DNA of 23,170 nt from an uncultured Clostridia bacterium (lineage in GTDB: Bacteria; Bacillota; Clostridia; Oscillospirales; Acutalibacteraceae), in contig CALWKP010000302.1 in NCBI GenBank assembly GCA_944381295.1, positions 1 to 23,170 of the forward strand, read 5' to 3'. Every line of letters starts with the position of its first letter. Position 1 is the stretch's first letter. This document shows positions 14,397 to 22,970 of this stretch, piece after piece. The position numbers were made by a program, and so were the translations under genes. The notes under the pieces are model-generated. The model saw nothing but the letters and a program-made list of their open reading frames with translations. It was not told the DNA's origin and made no database searches.

Positions 14397-17300
14397 ATGC
14401 CTAATCAGCCTATTCTGAACTATGATTTTCTGAATGTCAGCAGTACCATTGTCCCTGACGTTTCCGGCTTGGGACAGGCCGGTGTAATCCGAAATTACGA
14501 CAAGGGCGGTGCGGTGATCGTCCCGGATTCCCTCTTTGGCCGCGCTGTTTCCTGCATCGAGCTTCCCGGCGGCGAGGGCGGCGGTTACCTCCAAGCTCCC
14601 GACGGCGTTCTCCACGGCAACCACGGCATTACGATCAATTTCTGGGGGCGGGTTCTTTCCCTCCAGCATCATGATTTTCTGTTTTCTTTCGGCAAGGAAT
14701 GTGCACTTTATCTGCGTCTTTTTCCCGGTGACCATCATGATACTACATCCGGACGTCTGGTTCCCTGTGTGACGACTGGCGGACGGTCCCAGGAACGTAG
14801 TGCTGACCCCTGTGTTATTCAGCTCAACCGTTGGTATATGATTACTGTCTCGTTCTCTGAGCAGGGACGTCTTGCCTGTTACCTCGACGGCGCTCTCCAA
14901 TCTGAGCTGACCGGACTGCGTTTGAAGCCCTCTCAGTTTGCCGACGCCAAAGACTGCGTATTTGGTACTGGCATTTTTGCACAGACTCCTTCCAATGTCC
15001 GGTTTGCCGATATCTCCATTTATTCTTCTGCGCTTTCGGACGGCGAGGTACACGATCTCTTCCGTATTCCCGCTTCTGGACGCGTTGCTGCGGATGCAGA
15101 TACGTTATCTGCGTCAATGCCGTCTTGCGCCGAGCATTCTTTGCCCCTCCCGGTTTCCGGCACTTACGGGTCCGCGATCGAGTGGTCTTCCAGCGCGCCG
15201 GAGGTTCTTTCCCCGTCCGGGGAGCTTTGCCGGCCTGCTGCCGGGAATCCTGCCTGCACCGTGGAACTTTCCGCACGGCTCAGCTACGAGGATGCTTCCG
15301 AAACCCGCTCCTATTCCATCAACGTCCCGGCCATGCCCACGGACGAGGAAATTGTCGCGATGGATTTCGGCGCGCTGCGGCTTCCGGACCTTTCCTGCCT
15401 GATCGGGGACATCTCCCTGCCGCAGAAAGGGGAAAACGGCTCGACATTCACCTGGACGAGTTCCAATCCTGATGTGTGCACCAACGACGGCCATGTCACC
15501 CGTCCGGAGGACCGCGATACCCCGTTCCTCTTTACGGTGCGCACTTCTTACGGGGACGCGTCGCGCATGGGAGAATTCCCGGCCTGTGTCTTGAAACATT
15601 ATCCGGTTGTTTTGGAACAGCCATCTCTTTCCATCCGTGTACACGCTGCTCCCGGATGTGAACCGGAATTCCCTGCCTCCTTTGTCTTTGGGGTAAAGGA
15701 CGGCAGCCCTGTCACCTTGTTCCCACAATGGGAAGCTATTCCGGAGCACGCGCTCGATCAGCCCGGAACATTCTCACTGCACGGTTCTTTCCCTGGATTC
15801 CCGGAAGCTTCTGTTACAGCGGAAGTTGTTGTCTCGGAAGACTCTGCGCCAGTGGTACAGGGTGCTTTTGCCTCGCTGGATACCGCGGGACTTGATTCGG
15901 AAAACGTGCTGACCGATCGCTATCACCAGGGCCTGCGTTATCTTCTTTTGTTGGACGCTGACCGGATGCTGTACAATTTCCGCGCGACGTTCGGCCGCGA
16001 TACCAAAGGTGCGGTACCTCCCGGCGGATGGGATGAACCTATGGGCCTTTTACGCGGCCATTCCACAGGACATTTCCTGTCGGCACTGGCACTCGCCTAT
16101 TCCTCTTCCCATGACGAGCGTATTTTATCCAAGTTGGAATACATGATTCATGAACTGTCTGATTTGCAATCCATGTGCGAAGGCGCACCGGAGGCCTTCA
16201 AAACTGCGTGTACCCCATCCAGCGCCGCGCAGTTCCTCTGGAGCAAAGACCCCAAAACCTGGGGCGAAGGCTTTTTGAGCGCCTATTCGCCGGATCAATT
16301 CGCCCTTCTCGAATTGTTCACTCCTTATGCGACGATCTGGGCGCCTTACTATACACTGCACAAAATTCTGGCAGGGTTACTGGATTGCTATCGTCTGGCA
16401 GGCAATCAGAAGGCTCTGGACATTGCCGAAGGAATCGGGACATGGGTCTACCGCCGGCTGTCGGCCTGCACCGCCGACCAGCGCGCGGAAATGTGGAGCA
16501 TGTACATTGCCGGGGAATACGGTGGATTCAATGAGTCCATGGCATCGCTGTATTTACTCACCGGTAAACAGGAATATCTGACGACTGCGGATATGTTCTA
16601 TAACCCGAAGCTGTTTGATGGATTGATCTGGAATCATGATACCATTACAGGACTTCACGCAAACCAACATATCCCGCAGATTATCGGTGCTTTGGAAACC
16701 TATGCGGCGACAGGCGATAAAAAATATTTCCGCATGGCAAAGAATTTCTGGAATCGAGTAACCGGACATTATGCTTATTCGATCGGTGGGGTAGGCCGCG
16801 GCGAAATGTTCAAAGAGCCGGACATCCTGGCAGGCAATATCGATTCCGACAGAAACTGCGAGACCTGCGCGGCATACAACATGCTCAAGCTGTCGCTTGG
16901 TCTGTACTCCTACGATCCGGAATCCTCCTATTATATGGACTATTTTGAGCGCACACTGTTCAATCAGATTGTTGCGTCACTGAACCCGCATGAAACGGAC
17001 TGTGCCCACCACGGTGTGACCTATATGCTTCCGATTGGTCCTGGCGCACATCGCAGTTACAGCGACGATTACAACGACTTTACCTGCTGTCACGGTACTG
17101 GCATGGAAAACCATGTGAAATACCAGCAAGGCATTTACTTTACCGCGAAGTCCGGTGAAGATTTGTACATTAATCTCTACATCCCGTCCCATTTTGACTG
17201 GGCAGGCAAAGGGATTCGCACCGAAATCTCTGGAGATTTCCCCGGAGAAAACTATACGATTACCATCCGTGGTGAAGGGAACTTCCGTCTGCATTTAAGA

Positions 17301-17696
17301 ATCCCTGCATGGTGCCGGGAAGATTTCCATGCGGAATGTTCCAATGGAGCTTCTGTTGTTTTGGAAGGCGGTTATGCGGTGATTTCTGGAGACTTCCATA
17401 ACGGTGATACCATTACCGTACATACTCCGTATCATCTCCGCACTGCTCCAACTCCCGACCATGCTGCTGATGGAAATACAGTCGCCAGTATCCTGTACGG
17501 ACCACTGGTAATGGTCGCTCTTTCTGAAGACACCGAAACCAAAACGCTGGTACTCAAACCAGATCTGGCTTCCAGCTTTGAAGTCAGTCACAGAGGTACC
17601 ATGCCTGTGTTAAAGTCGCAGGGGCTGACATTCGTTCCGATGTATGCGGCTCATGAAATAGGCTATCACGTTTATTTTGAAATTGCTATGGCATAA
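14397..17696 (+). CDS. GH127 (DUF1680) beta-L-arabinofuranosidase-like protein with LamG and Ig-like domains
   Basis: 1099 aa. ATG 14397 follows TAGGAGGAAA. Residues about 1-225 resemble a LamG/concanavalin-like domain (ITINFWGR, LNRWYMITVSFS, YLDGALQSELTG, FADISIYSSALSDGEVHDLF). About 240-400 are two short bacterial Ig-like repeats (IEWSSSAPEVLSPSG; FTWTSSNPDVCTNDGHVTRP). The catalytic (alpha/alpha)6 domain runs from about 490 to the end: VLTDRYHQGLRYLLLLDADR, GGWDEPMGLLRGHSTGHFLS. By analogy with HypBA1, Glu822 and Cys824 (NCETC) and Cys897-Cys898 (FTCCHGTG) would form the zinc-cysteine site, with Cys897 as nucleophile; all are present. There is no signal peptide, unusual for such a multidomain carbohydrate enzyme, so it may act in the cytoplasm on imported arabino-oligosaccharides. 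It may instead belong to GH146 or another DUF1680 family; the substrate is inferred. Confidence 0.88.
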   Translation: MPNQPILNYDFLNVSSTIVPDVSGLGQAGVIRNYDKGGAVIVPDSLFGRAVSCIELPGGEGGGYLQAPDGVLHGNHGITINFWGRVLSLQHHDFLFSFGKECALYLRLFPGDHHDTTSGRLVPCVTTGGRSQERSADPCVIQLNRWYMITVSFSEQGRLACYLDGALQSELTGLRLKPSQFADAKDCVFGTGIFAQTPSNVRFADISIYSSALSDGEVHDLFRIPASGRVAADADTLSASMPSCAEHSLPLPVSGTYGSAIEWSSSAPEVLSPSGELCRPAAGNPACTVELSARLSYEDASETRSYSINVPAMPTDEEIVAMDFGALRLPDLSCLIGDISLPQKGENGSTFTWTSSNPDVCTNDGHVTRPEDRDTPFLFTVRTSYGDASRMGEFPACVLKHYPVVLEQPSLSIRVHAAPGCEPEFPASFVFGVKDGSPVTLFPQWEAIPEHALDQPGTFSLHGSFPGFPEASVTAEVVVSEDSAPVVQGAFASLDTAGLDSENVLTDRYHQGLRYLLLLDADRMLYNFRATFGRDTKGAVPPGGWDEPMGLLRGHSTGHFLSALALAYSSSHDERILSKLEYMIHELSDLQSMCEGAPEAFKTACTPSSAAQFLWSKDPKTWGEGFLSAYSPDQFALLELFTPYATIWAPYYTLHKILAGLLDCYRLAGNQKALDIAEGIGTWVYRRLSACTADQRAEMWSMYIAGEYGGFNESMASLYLLTGKQEYLTTADMFYNPKLFDGLIWNHDTITGLHANQHIPQIIGALETYAATGDKKYFRMAKNFWNRVTGHYAYSIGGVGRGEMFKEPDILAGNIDSDRNCETCAAYNMLKLSLGLYSYDPESSYYMDYFERTLFNQIVASLNPHETDCAHHGVTYMLPIGPGAHRSYSDDYNDFTCCHGTGMENHVKYQQGIYFTAKSGEDLYINLYIPSHFDWAGKGIRTEISGDFPGENYTITIRGEGNFRLHLRIPAWCREDFHAECSNGASVVLEGGYAVISGDFHNGDTITVHTPYHLRTAPTPDHAADGNTVASILYGPLVMVALSEDTETKTLVLKPDLASSFEVSHRGTMPVLKSQGLTFVPMYAAHEIGYHVYFEIAMA

Positions 17697-17765
17697 CTAC
17701 TTTTTTGATTGGAGAAAAGAGGTTTCCATTTAGGGAAGCATTTCTTTGGGGAGTTTCTATAGAAA

Positions 17766-17807
17766 GGGACCCGCTGCGGAATTCATATTCCGCAGCGGAT
17801 CCCTTTT
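17766..17807 (+). terminator. Strong bidirectional terminator between GH127 and the AraC-type gene
   Basis: GGGACCCGCTGCGGAAT pairs with ATTCCGCAGCGGATCCC (17766-17782 and 17787-17803; one mismatch) around TCAT, followed by TTTTCT. A-rich sequence on the other side lets it serve the convergent gene as well. Confidence 0.85.
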
Positions 17808-17820
17808 CTATCGCATTGTT

Positions 17821-18738
17821 TCATGCATCGTGAGAAAATTTGACGGTAAGTCCTGGGAGATCCGCTGCCTTCTCTGTTAACCAGTCAACGATCTCTTTTC
17901 TAGAAAAGACCGTGCTGCCAAAGATCGCCTGATCCGGCTTTAAAACAACCGATGTCCCTGATTTCCCACTTGATTCACTTACGATAATCTCATGTTGGGC
18001 GACTCCGCGGACATAATCCTGTTCAAACCGGTGGTTGTTCCTGGTTGCGGAGATATGCAGGGATTCACAAAGTGAATTTACCGTTTGCATTCCAGACTGG
18101 ATCAGGTCTCCCATCTGGCTGTATTGTGCATTGGTGACCGGTCTCCCTGCCAATATTTTATCCAGGACTTCCTTACTTGCATGTAAATCGTCGGATAGCG
18201 GCAGTCCACGCCCATTATCGGAAATCTTCACCACGTCATCCGACAAAAAAGTCACTTCCATTTGTGTGCAAAAACCTTTTCTGGCTTCTTCAAGAGACTC
18301 TTTCAACACCTCAAAAACCAGCTGATTCATGTTGTGCTGTAAATCATTTTCATGTTTCATTGCTCTGTTGACTTCCCTGTTTTTCCCATTCGGCACAACA
18401 TATTCCGGTACCGTATAAGCAGTAAGGTATTTTCTCACAGTACTGGGGGTTGAGCCAAAAAGCTTGGTGAAAGCACGCGTGAATCCTTCGTGTGAATCGA
18501 ACGCATACATGAGCGCCACATCAAGAACCTTTTGTCCTTCAAGAAGTGGGACAATTGCATATTGTAATTTGCGAATCCGAATATAACCGGTAGGCGGCAT
18601 CCCCATGGTTTCAGAAAACTGTTTGCTGAAATAAAACGGACTATATCCTGCGATTTTTGAAAGATCCCCTAATCCGATTTTTTCTGTTATATGATTGTCT
18701 ACATAATCCAACACCTTCTTTAACGTATCAGAATCCAT
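17821..18738 (-). CDS. AraC-type regulator fused to a GyrB-like GHKL ATPase domain
   Basis: 305 aa; ATG 18738 after GAGGTG. Residues 1-108 are a two-helix-turn-helix AraC/XylS DNA-binding domain placed at the N-terminus (LGDLSKIAGYSPFYFSKQF; VLDVALMYAFDSHEGFTRAF; FGSTPSTVRKY). After a linker, residues about 129-305 follow the GyrB N-terminal ATPase domain in order: LVFEVLKESLEEARKGF (N box; Glu143 matches the GyrB catalytic Glu), VVKISDNGRGLPL (Asp174 and the G1 box), a segment aligning with the ATP lid, YVRGVAQHE, SGTSVVLKPDQAIF and a final WLTEKAADLPGLTVKF. The GyrB Mg-binding Asn is Glu147 here, and the GGLHGVG lid reads MGDLIQSGM. It may therefore bind nucleotide but hydrolyse poorly, or sense another ligand. 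Convergent with the GH127 gene, it may regulate it. Confidence 0.85.
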   Translation of the reverse strand: MDSDTLKKVLDYVDNHITEKIGLGDLSKIAGYSPFYFSKQFSETMGMPPTGYIRIRKLQYAIVPLLEGQKVLDVALMYAFDSHEGFTRAFTKLFGSTPSTVRKYLTAYTVPEYVVPNGKNREVNRAMKHENDLQHNMNQLVFEVLKESLEEARKGFCTQMEVTFLSDDVVKISDNGRGLPLSDDLHASKEVLDKILAGRPVTNAQYSQMGDLIQSGMQTVNSLCESLHISATRNNHRFEQDYVRGVAQHEIIVSESSGKSGTSVVLKPDQAIFGSTVFSRKEIVDWLTEKAADLPGLTVKFSHDA

Positions 18739-18822
18739 ATGCGTTCACCTCACATTCCTATCTTATCATTTTTCTTTCTCAACTTCTTGACTTGCGATAT
18801 CTTAAATCCTTTATAAACTAAT

Positions 18823-18853
18823 TGAGGGTCTCCGGCTAAACCGGAGACCCTCA
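18823..18853 (-). terminator. Hairpin downstream of the NUDIX gene
   Basis: Perfect 13-bp stem TGAGGGTCTCCGG/CCGGAGACCCTCA with a 5-base loop, 43 bases past the NUDIX stop. The minus-strand tail AATTAGTTTAT is only weakly T-rich. Confidence 0.6.
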
Positions 18854-18895
18854 GTCAAAAAATGATTCCTGTATTAGCATTTCCAAAACGCGCGC

Positions 18896-19369
18896 TTAGC
18901 GTTCCAACATTACCGGAGCCTTTCCCCCATGTTTTTTATTGCGGTTCCCATCAATTGCCACTCGTGGATCCACCCATTCCAGGACAAAACATTCCTCCTC
19001 CTCATAGTCATCAAGGAACTGCCTGACTGTTCTACTCTTTGCCTCACAAAGATAGTAAAGATTATCCTGAACAAAAATTTCCGCATCCCTGTGATCGCTC
19101 TTCTGGATACGATGCACATATCCGTATTCCCGTACACTTTCCGGAAGAATTACCAGCCCTGCCTCTTCAGCGGTTTCCCGAATCAATGCATCCACGGGGC
19201 TTTCCCCTTTTTCTATTCCTCCGCCCGGGAATTTATAATAATCGTATTTTGAGCTATGCACCATAGCCACTTTCCTTTCGCGGATGATAATGGAACGGGC
19301 TGAATTTCTAACAAAACTTGTCCAGTCTTTTTGGTAGTTTTTTGCATCGATTTCAAACAACAGCCGCAT
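18896..19369 (-). CDS. NUDIX hydrolase
   Basis: 157 aa from ATG 19369, preceded by GGAGG at 10 bases; the in-frame extension to 19447 has a Gly/Glu-rich, unlikely N-terminus. The NUDIX box GGIEKGES...RETAEEAGL spans about residues 49-70 and fits Gx5Ex7REUxEExGU with all key Glu and Arg residues. Before it lies the usual strand (ARSIIIRERKVAMVHSSKYD). Such enzymes cleave nucleoside diphosphates linked to another group (for example damaged dNTPs or sugar nucleotides); the substrate cannot be read from the sequence. It lies after the small membrane protein gene with a 165-base gap, so separate transcription is possible. Confidence 0.9.
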   Translation of the reverse strand: MRLLFEIDAKNYQKDWTSFVRNSARSIIIRERKVAMVHSSKYDYYKFPGGGIEKGESPVDALIRETAEEAGLVILPESVREYGYVHRIQKSDHRDAEIFVQDNLYYLCEAKSRTVRQFLDDYEEEECFVLEWVDPRVAIDGNRNKKHGGKAPVMLER

Positions 19370-19534
19370 TCTCTCATTACCTCCGCCGTCATTGATCTCT
19401 TCTTCTGGCCCTGGAGATTCAGAACAAGCTCCTGCCCAGAGTCCCACAAACCCCAGAACTCGCCACAGTTTACCATTTTCCCATTTTTATTACGTAGCCA
19501 TTTGCCGCATATTCTTCTCCAAAACAGCAACAGC

Positions 19535-20014
19535 TTATAACCATCCCTTTTCCCTCAACCGGGTAATAACTTCCTCTGCATCCGGCAAAATCATTTGATA
19601 AACTCGGCCATTACATGTATAAAGGTTTAGATGAATCTGATCATATTCATATCCATTGATTTCTTGAACCTGGATTTTCTCAAATAAACCGTGCTTTTCT
19701 GAAAAGCAGACACAAAGAATGCCAGTTTCAAAAAAATAAACAGTTACATTTTCTACCTTTCCGTTAGCAAGGTAAAAATTTCCGTTGGTTTTATAGAAAA
19801 ACGGCGACGAAAATGTTTTCTCGAGTTCTTTCTCTTTTTTCGCCAACATTATTTTATGTATCAAAATAATAACAAAAATTGCCAGATAAAACAAAACTCC
19901 TGAAAGCAGAGCTAAAACAAGCGCAATTTTCGGCGATATTACCAGAATAATGACATAGGTAATGACAAAAAAGAGAACCCCCATAAAGGTGGCTAACAGA
20001 AATTCTTTTTTCAT
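19535..20014 (-). CDS. Small membrane protein with two transmembrane helices
   Basis: 159 aa from ATG 20014 (MKKEFLLATF), preceded by GGAG at 9 bases; an upstream in-frame ATG at 20038 lacks a good site. Two hydrophobic helices (about 5-24 and 27-53, the second LALLSGVLFYLAIFVIILIH) form a hairpin with both ends probably cytoplasmic. A lysine-rich segment (MLAKKEKELEK) and a strand-rich soluble domain of about 95 residues (NGNFYLANGKVENVTVYFF, CVCFSEKHGLFEKIQVQEI) follow. The arrangement resembles bacterial PH-like membrane proteins, but no firm family can be named. Confidence 0.75.
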   Translation of the reverse strand: MKKEFLLATFMGVLFFVITYVIILVISPKIALVLALLSGVLFYLAIFVIILIHKIMLAKKEKELEKTFSSPFFYKTNGNFYLANGKVENVTVYFFETGILCVCFSEKHGLFEKIQVQEINGYEYDQIHLNLYTCNGRVYQMILPDAEEVITRLREKGWL

Positions 20015-20189
20015 CGGCTTAATCTCCGCCATAAACAAGACAGACTAAATCTGCACATAAGTCGCAGAACTGCGGTCGGCAATAACTCCCATCTTCCAAA
20101 AGAGAACCCGAAGACACCAGAGAGCTTTTCCGCTGATTGCCAGACGAATGTCACGGCGTGTGTGCGACTTGCCGGCCGCAGGTCCAGAC

Positions 20190-21341
20190 TTAGCCTGGTT
20201 TTTGTTCGTTTCGGATTTCCTGGAACCGTTCGTGGATCTTCGGCATCAGTTCTGCGGAATCGATCTGCTGCGGGCAAACCTTCGTACACTTTCCGCACGC
20301 CTTACACTGATCTGCCTGGATCGGTTTCTTTTCATAGCTGCGCAGCGCACCAAACTTTCCGTTGCCTGCTGTATGGTTATAATCTTCATAGATCCCCGGA
20401 ATATCCAGCCCAAACGGACACGGCATGCAATACCGGCACTTCGTACACGGTACCAGAGAATTCCGAATATACTCCACACGTGCCTTTTCCAGCATTTCCA
20501 ATTCTGATTTGCTCAGCATCCCTTCTGCGCTGCGAGAAGCATAAACAACATTATCCTCCACCATCTGCATGCTGCTCATCCCGCTCAGCACCAGCGACAC
20601 TTCCGGACGGTTCCACAGAAAATCAAGCGCCCATTCTACTGGTGTTTTTTCCGGGGATAACGCTGCTTTCACATTTTCCGGCGGCGATGCCAGCTTTCCG
20701 CCCAGCAGCGGTTCCATAATGATTACTCCGAGCCCCTTCGATGCCGCATATTCCAATCCGCGGATCGTCGCCTGGTTTTCAATATCAACATAATTCATCT
20801 GGATCTGACAGAATTCCCATTCGTCAAACGCGTCAATTATCTGACGGAACAATTCTTCATCGTCATGATACGAAAATCCAATGTGCCGGATACGGCCATC
20901 CTTTTTCGCACCTTTGATCTGCTCCAGAAGTTTGCACTGCGGTATCGTTTCTTCCCATTCTTTCCGGTTCACACAGTGCAGCAAATAAAAATCGATATGG
21001 TCTGTTTTCAGGCGTTCCAACTGTGCATTCAAGAACCGGTCAAAATCCCCTTCTTCCTTCACCAGAGACAGCGGCAGTTTCGTTGCCAGATAAATCTTTT
21101 CCCGAATCCCTGTGCGTTCAAACAGACGTCCTAAAAACGGTTCGCTTTCATTATCATGATAAAAATACGCGGTATCCAGGTAGTTGACGCCTTGTTCCAC
21201 TGCCCGCAAAATCATTTCTCCCGACGTCTTTTCATCAATATTTTTCGGTTCCTTACTTCCTTCCTCCAACGGAAACCGCATGCATCCAAATCCTAAAACA
21301 GATACCTTTGCCCCTGTTTTCCCAAACTCGCGATATTCCAT
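20190..21341 (-). CDS. Aldo/keto reductase with C-terminal 4Fe-4S domain
   Basis: 383 aa; ATG 21341 with AGAGGATG just upstream. The (beta/alpha)8 aldo/keto reductase barrel has the catalytic tetrad Asp56, Tyr61 (LDTAYFYHD), Lys88 (ATKLP) and His122 (LLHC). After about residue 290 comes a ferredoxin-like tail: CTKCRYCMPCP (Cys 299, 302, 305, 308) and CKACGKCTKVCP (Cys 346, 349, 352, 356), enough for two 4Fe-4S clusters. This two-part type is common in anaerobic Clostridia, where iron-sulfur clusters probably feed electrons to the reductase; the substrate is unknown. It follows the trkA pair by 37 bases and may be cotranscribed, though no functional link is evident. Confidence 0.92.
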   Translation of the reverse strand: MEYREFGKTGAKVSVLGFGCMRFPLEEGSKEPKNIDEKTSGEMILRAVEQGVNYLDTAYFYHDNESEPFLGRLFERTGIREKIYLATKLPLSLVKEEGDFDRFLNAQLERLKTDHIDFYLLHCVNRKEWEETIPQCKLLEQIKGAKKDGRIRHIGFSYHDDEELFRQIIDAFDEWEFCQIQMNYVDIENQATIRGLEYAASKGLGVIIMEPLLGGKLASPPENVKAALSPEKTPVEWALDFLWNRPEVSLVLSGMSSMQMVEDNVVYASRSAEGMLSKSELEMLEKARVEYIRNSLVPCTKCRYCMPCPFGLDIPGIYEDYNHTAGNGKFGALRSYEKKPIQADQCKACGKCTKVCPQQIDSAELMPKIHERFQEIRNEQKPG

Positions 21342-21378
21342 ACATTCATCCTCTTTCCTTCTCTATCTTGATCTTGGA

Positions 21379-22047
21379 TCATTCCCTTTTCCGCGCACTC
21401 AGCACTTTCATCAAGTCTTTCTGGGCTTCGCCGCCGCATACCGCTACAATCTCGTCATGCGCTTGGATGATCGTCAACCCGTTCGGGATAATCATGGTTT
21501 CCCCACGCACCACAGAAATAATCAGCGATCCAGCCGGAAGCGAAAGATCTTTCAGCATGACCCCATCCAGCTCTGTATCATCCGGAAGCGTAATCGTACA
21601 AATTCCCGCTCTCCCCTTATTCAGCGTCGCCAACAAGTGCATCTGCGCAAGGTCTACTTCCTGTTCAATCAGCCGTGTGATGATTTCCGTGCTGCTCACA
21701 GCAATATCTGCCCCAAGCGTCCGCAAAACGAGCAGATTCCTCGGATTGTTCGCCCGCGCTATGACCTTCTTCGCATGAAATTCCCGCCGCGCTAACTGAC
21801 TGGCCACCAGATTATCCTGATCGCTCCCGGTCACCGCAATGAAACAATCTGCATCCTGCGTCCCTGCATGTTCCAGTGTTTCCAGTTCTGTGCCATCCCC
21901 GCAAATGATCTCTACATTCAGCAGATTCGCAAGCGCTTTACAACGTTTCCGATCCCTTTCAATCACTCTTACGTCGTGTTTCTGTTCCAGCATATTCCCG
22001 GCAAGATAAAACCCGATCTTCCCGCCGCCCATTATCACGATCCTCAT
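21379..22047 (-). CDS. trkA: TrkA-family potassium uptake regulator (RCK-N plus RCK-C)
   Basis: 222 aa; ATG 22047 after AGGAGGACGCGGA. N-terminal Rossmann fold: IVIMGGGKIG at about 3-12 (GxGxxG) and acidic VIERD at the end of strand 2, then GDGTELETL, FIAVTGSDQDNL and VIARANNP, all typical RCK-N motifs for NAD(H) or nucleotide binding. Residues about 140-215 form a TrkA-C/RCK-C domain (ELDGVMLKDLSLPAGSLI; HDEIVAVCGG). It gates a TrkH/KtrB-type K+ channel at the inner face of the membrane; no channel gene is in the window. It starts 12 bases after the stop of the other TrkA gene, so they are cotranscribed and may form a mixed ring. Confidence 0.92.
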   Translation of the reverse strand: MRIVIMGGGKIGFYLAGNMLEQKHDVRVIERDRKRCKALANLLNVEIICGDGTELETLEHAGTQDADCFIAVTGSDQDNLVASQLARREFHAKKVIARANNPRNLLVLRTLGADIAVSSTEIITRLIEQEVDLAQMHLLATLNKGRAGICTITLPDDTELDGVMLKDLSLPAGSLIISVVRGETMIIPNGLTIIQAHDEIVAVCGGEAQKDLMKVLSARKRE

Positions 22048-22059
22048 TCCGCGTCCTCC

Positions 22060-22683
22060 TCAATCGATCACATTCGCCAGAATCAGCCGGTCACCTGCTT
22101 CCAGGATGATCTTATGATGCTCCCGGTTCAGGTCCATGCGTCCATCCGCATGCAATACTCCAAGTGCCGATTCCCCTTCTTGCAGCGGAACCATATTGAT
22201 ATTGCAATCATAATACTGCTTCTCGACTACCCGGTATGTGAACGATACCGATGACGTTTCAAACTGTACTCTTTGATTTTTCAGTGGGCTTGTCAGCGCA
22301 TTTACCAGCACATCTCCTGCCAGTTTGGTCGGACACACCGTCTTTAACCCAAACCTCTCGAATACCGATTCCCGCGCAGGGTCTGAGATACGCGCTACAA
22401 CGTTTTCTACTCCAAAAAATTTCCTCACGATTTGTGATACCGTAATATTCAGGTTATCATCGGGCGTCACCACCGCTACCGCATCACAATCTTCTACCCC
22501 TGCATTCTTTAAGATATCCATATCCATCGGCATACCTTCTACGGTCAAACCGCCAAATTCTTCACTCAGCCGAAAAAAATGATCGGCATCTGAGTCAATG
22601 ACCGCTACGTCATGACCGGCCTTATCCAACATCTCTGCTATCAAAGATCCCTGTCGGCCACAGCCTATTACCAGCACGTTCAA
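22060..22683 (-). CDS. trkA: TrkA-family potassium uptake regulator, TTG start
   Basis: 207 aa if started at TTG 22683, which has AAAGGAGG 8 bases upstream and lies 35 bases after the -10 box; the longer in-frame ORF to 22887 would begin upstream of that promoter and is rejected. The product begins M-NVLVIGCGRQGSLIAE (GxGxxG), with VIDSD closing strand 2, AVVTPDDNLN and VVARISDP: a complete RCK-N domain. The last 65 residues are a diverged, short RCK-C-like domain (LQEGESALGVLH; ILEAGDRLILANVID). Paired with the second TrkA in one operon; such twin single-RCK genes are common in Clostridia. Confidence 0.9.
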   Translation of the reverse strand: MNVLVIGCGRQGSLIAEMLDKAGHDVAVIDSDADHFFRLSEEFGGLTVEGMPMDMDILKNAGVEDCDAVAVVTPDDNLNITVSQIVRKFFGVENVVARISDPARESVFERFGLKTVCPTKLAGDVLVNALTSPLKNQRVQFETSSVSFTYRVVEKQYYDCNINMVPLQEGESALGVLHADGRMDLNREHHKIILEAGDRLILANVID

Positions 22684-22717
22684 AACGGCTTCCTCCTTTT
22701 TGGTAGGTTTCGGTATC

Positions 22718-22747
22718 AGTATAACATAAATTCCTATCTGCTGGCAA
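22718..22747 (-). promoter_or_regulatory. Promoter of the trkA pair
   Basis: On the minus strand: TTGCCA (-35, 22742-22747), 18-base spacer, TATACT (-10, 22718-22723). The predicted start near 22711 leaves a short leader and fixes the TTG at 22683 as the start codon. The stretch 22748-22905 upstream is purine-rich on the minus strand and holds no recognised gene. Confidence 0.7.
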
Positions 22748-22905
22748 TAGTCCTCCACCGTCCATTCCCCTTTGTTCTCCCATCTTTTCTGCTCTCTTTC
22801 TCCCTTCTCCAAAACCTTATTTTCCCCTTTTAATCGACAAAATCTCTTGATTTGTCTTGTCCCTTCTGCTATCCTTGTTATCAACAACCATTTGCGACTT
22901 TCTAC

Positions 22906-22944
22906 GGAAAAACCCCGCTATGGGTTCTTTCCACAGCAGGGTTT
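22906..22944 (-). terminator. Terminator of the gene at the right edge
   Basis: On the minus strand AAACCCTGCT pairs with AGCGGGGTTT (one G-U) around a 15-base loop and runs into TTTTTCC. It lies 26 bases past the stop of the right-edge gene. Confidence 0.75.
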
Positions 22945-22970
22945 CTCTGTTCCGTTTTGCGTACTGGTTT

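Noticed and set aside
14379..15053. 224-aa minus-strand ORF opposite the start of the GH127 gene
   Set aside because: The other strand has a full promoter, ribosome site and conserved domains; this frame has none.
22684..22887. N-terminal extension of the first TrkA protein to 275 aa
   Set aside because: It would cross the promoter at 22718-22747; the Rossmann fold begins at the TTG at 22683, which has a perfect ribosome site.
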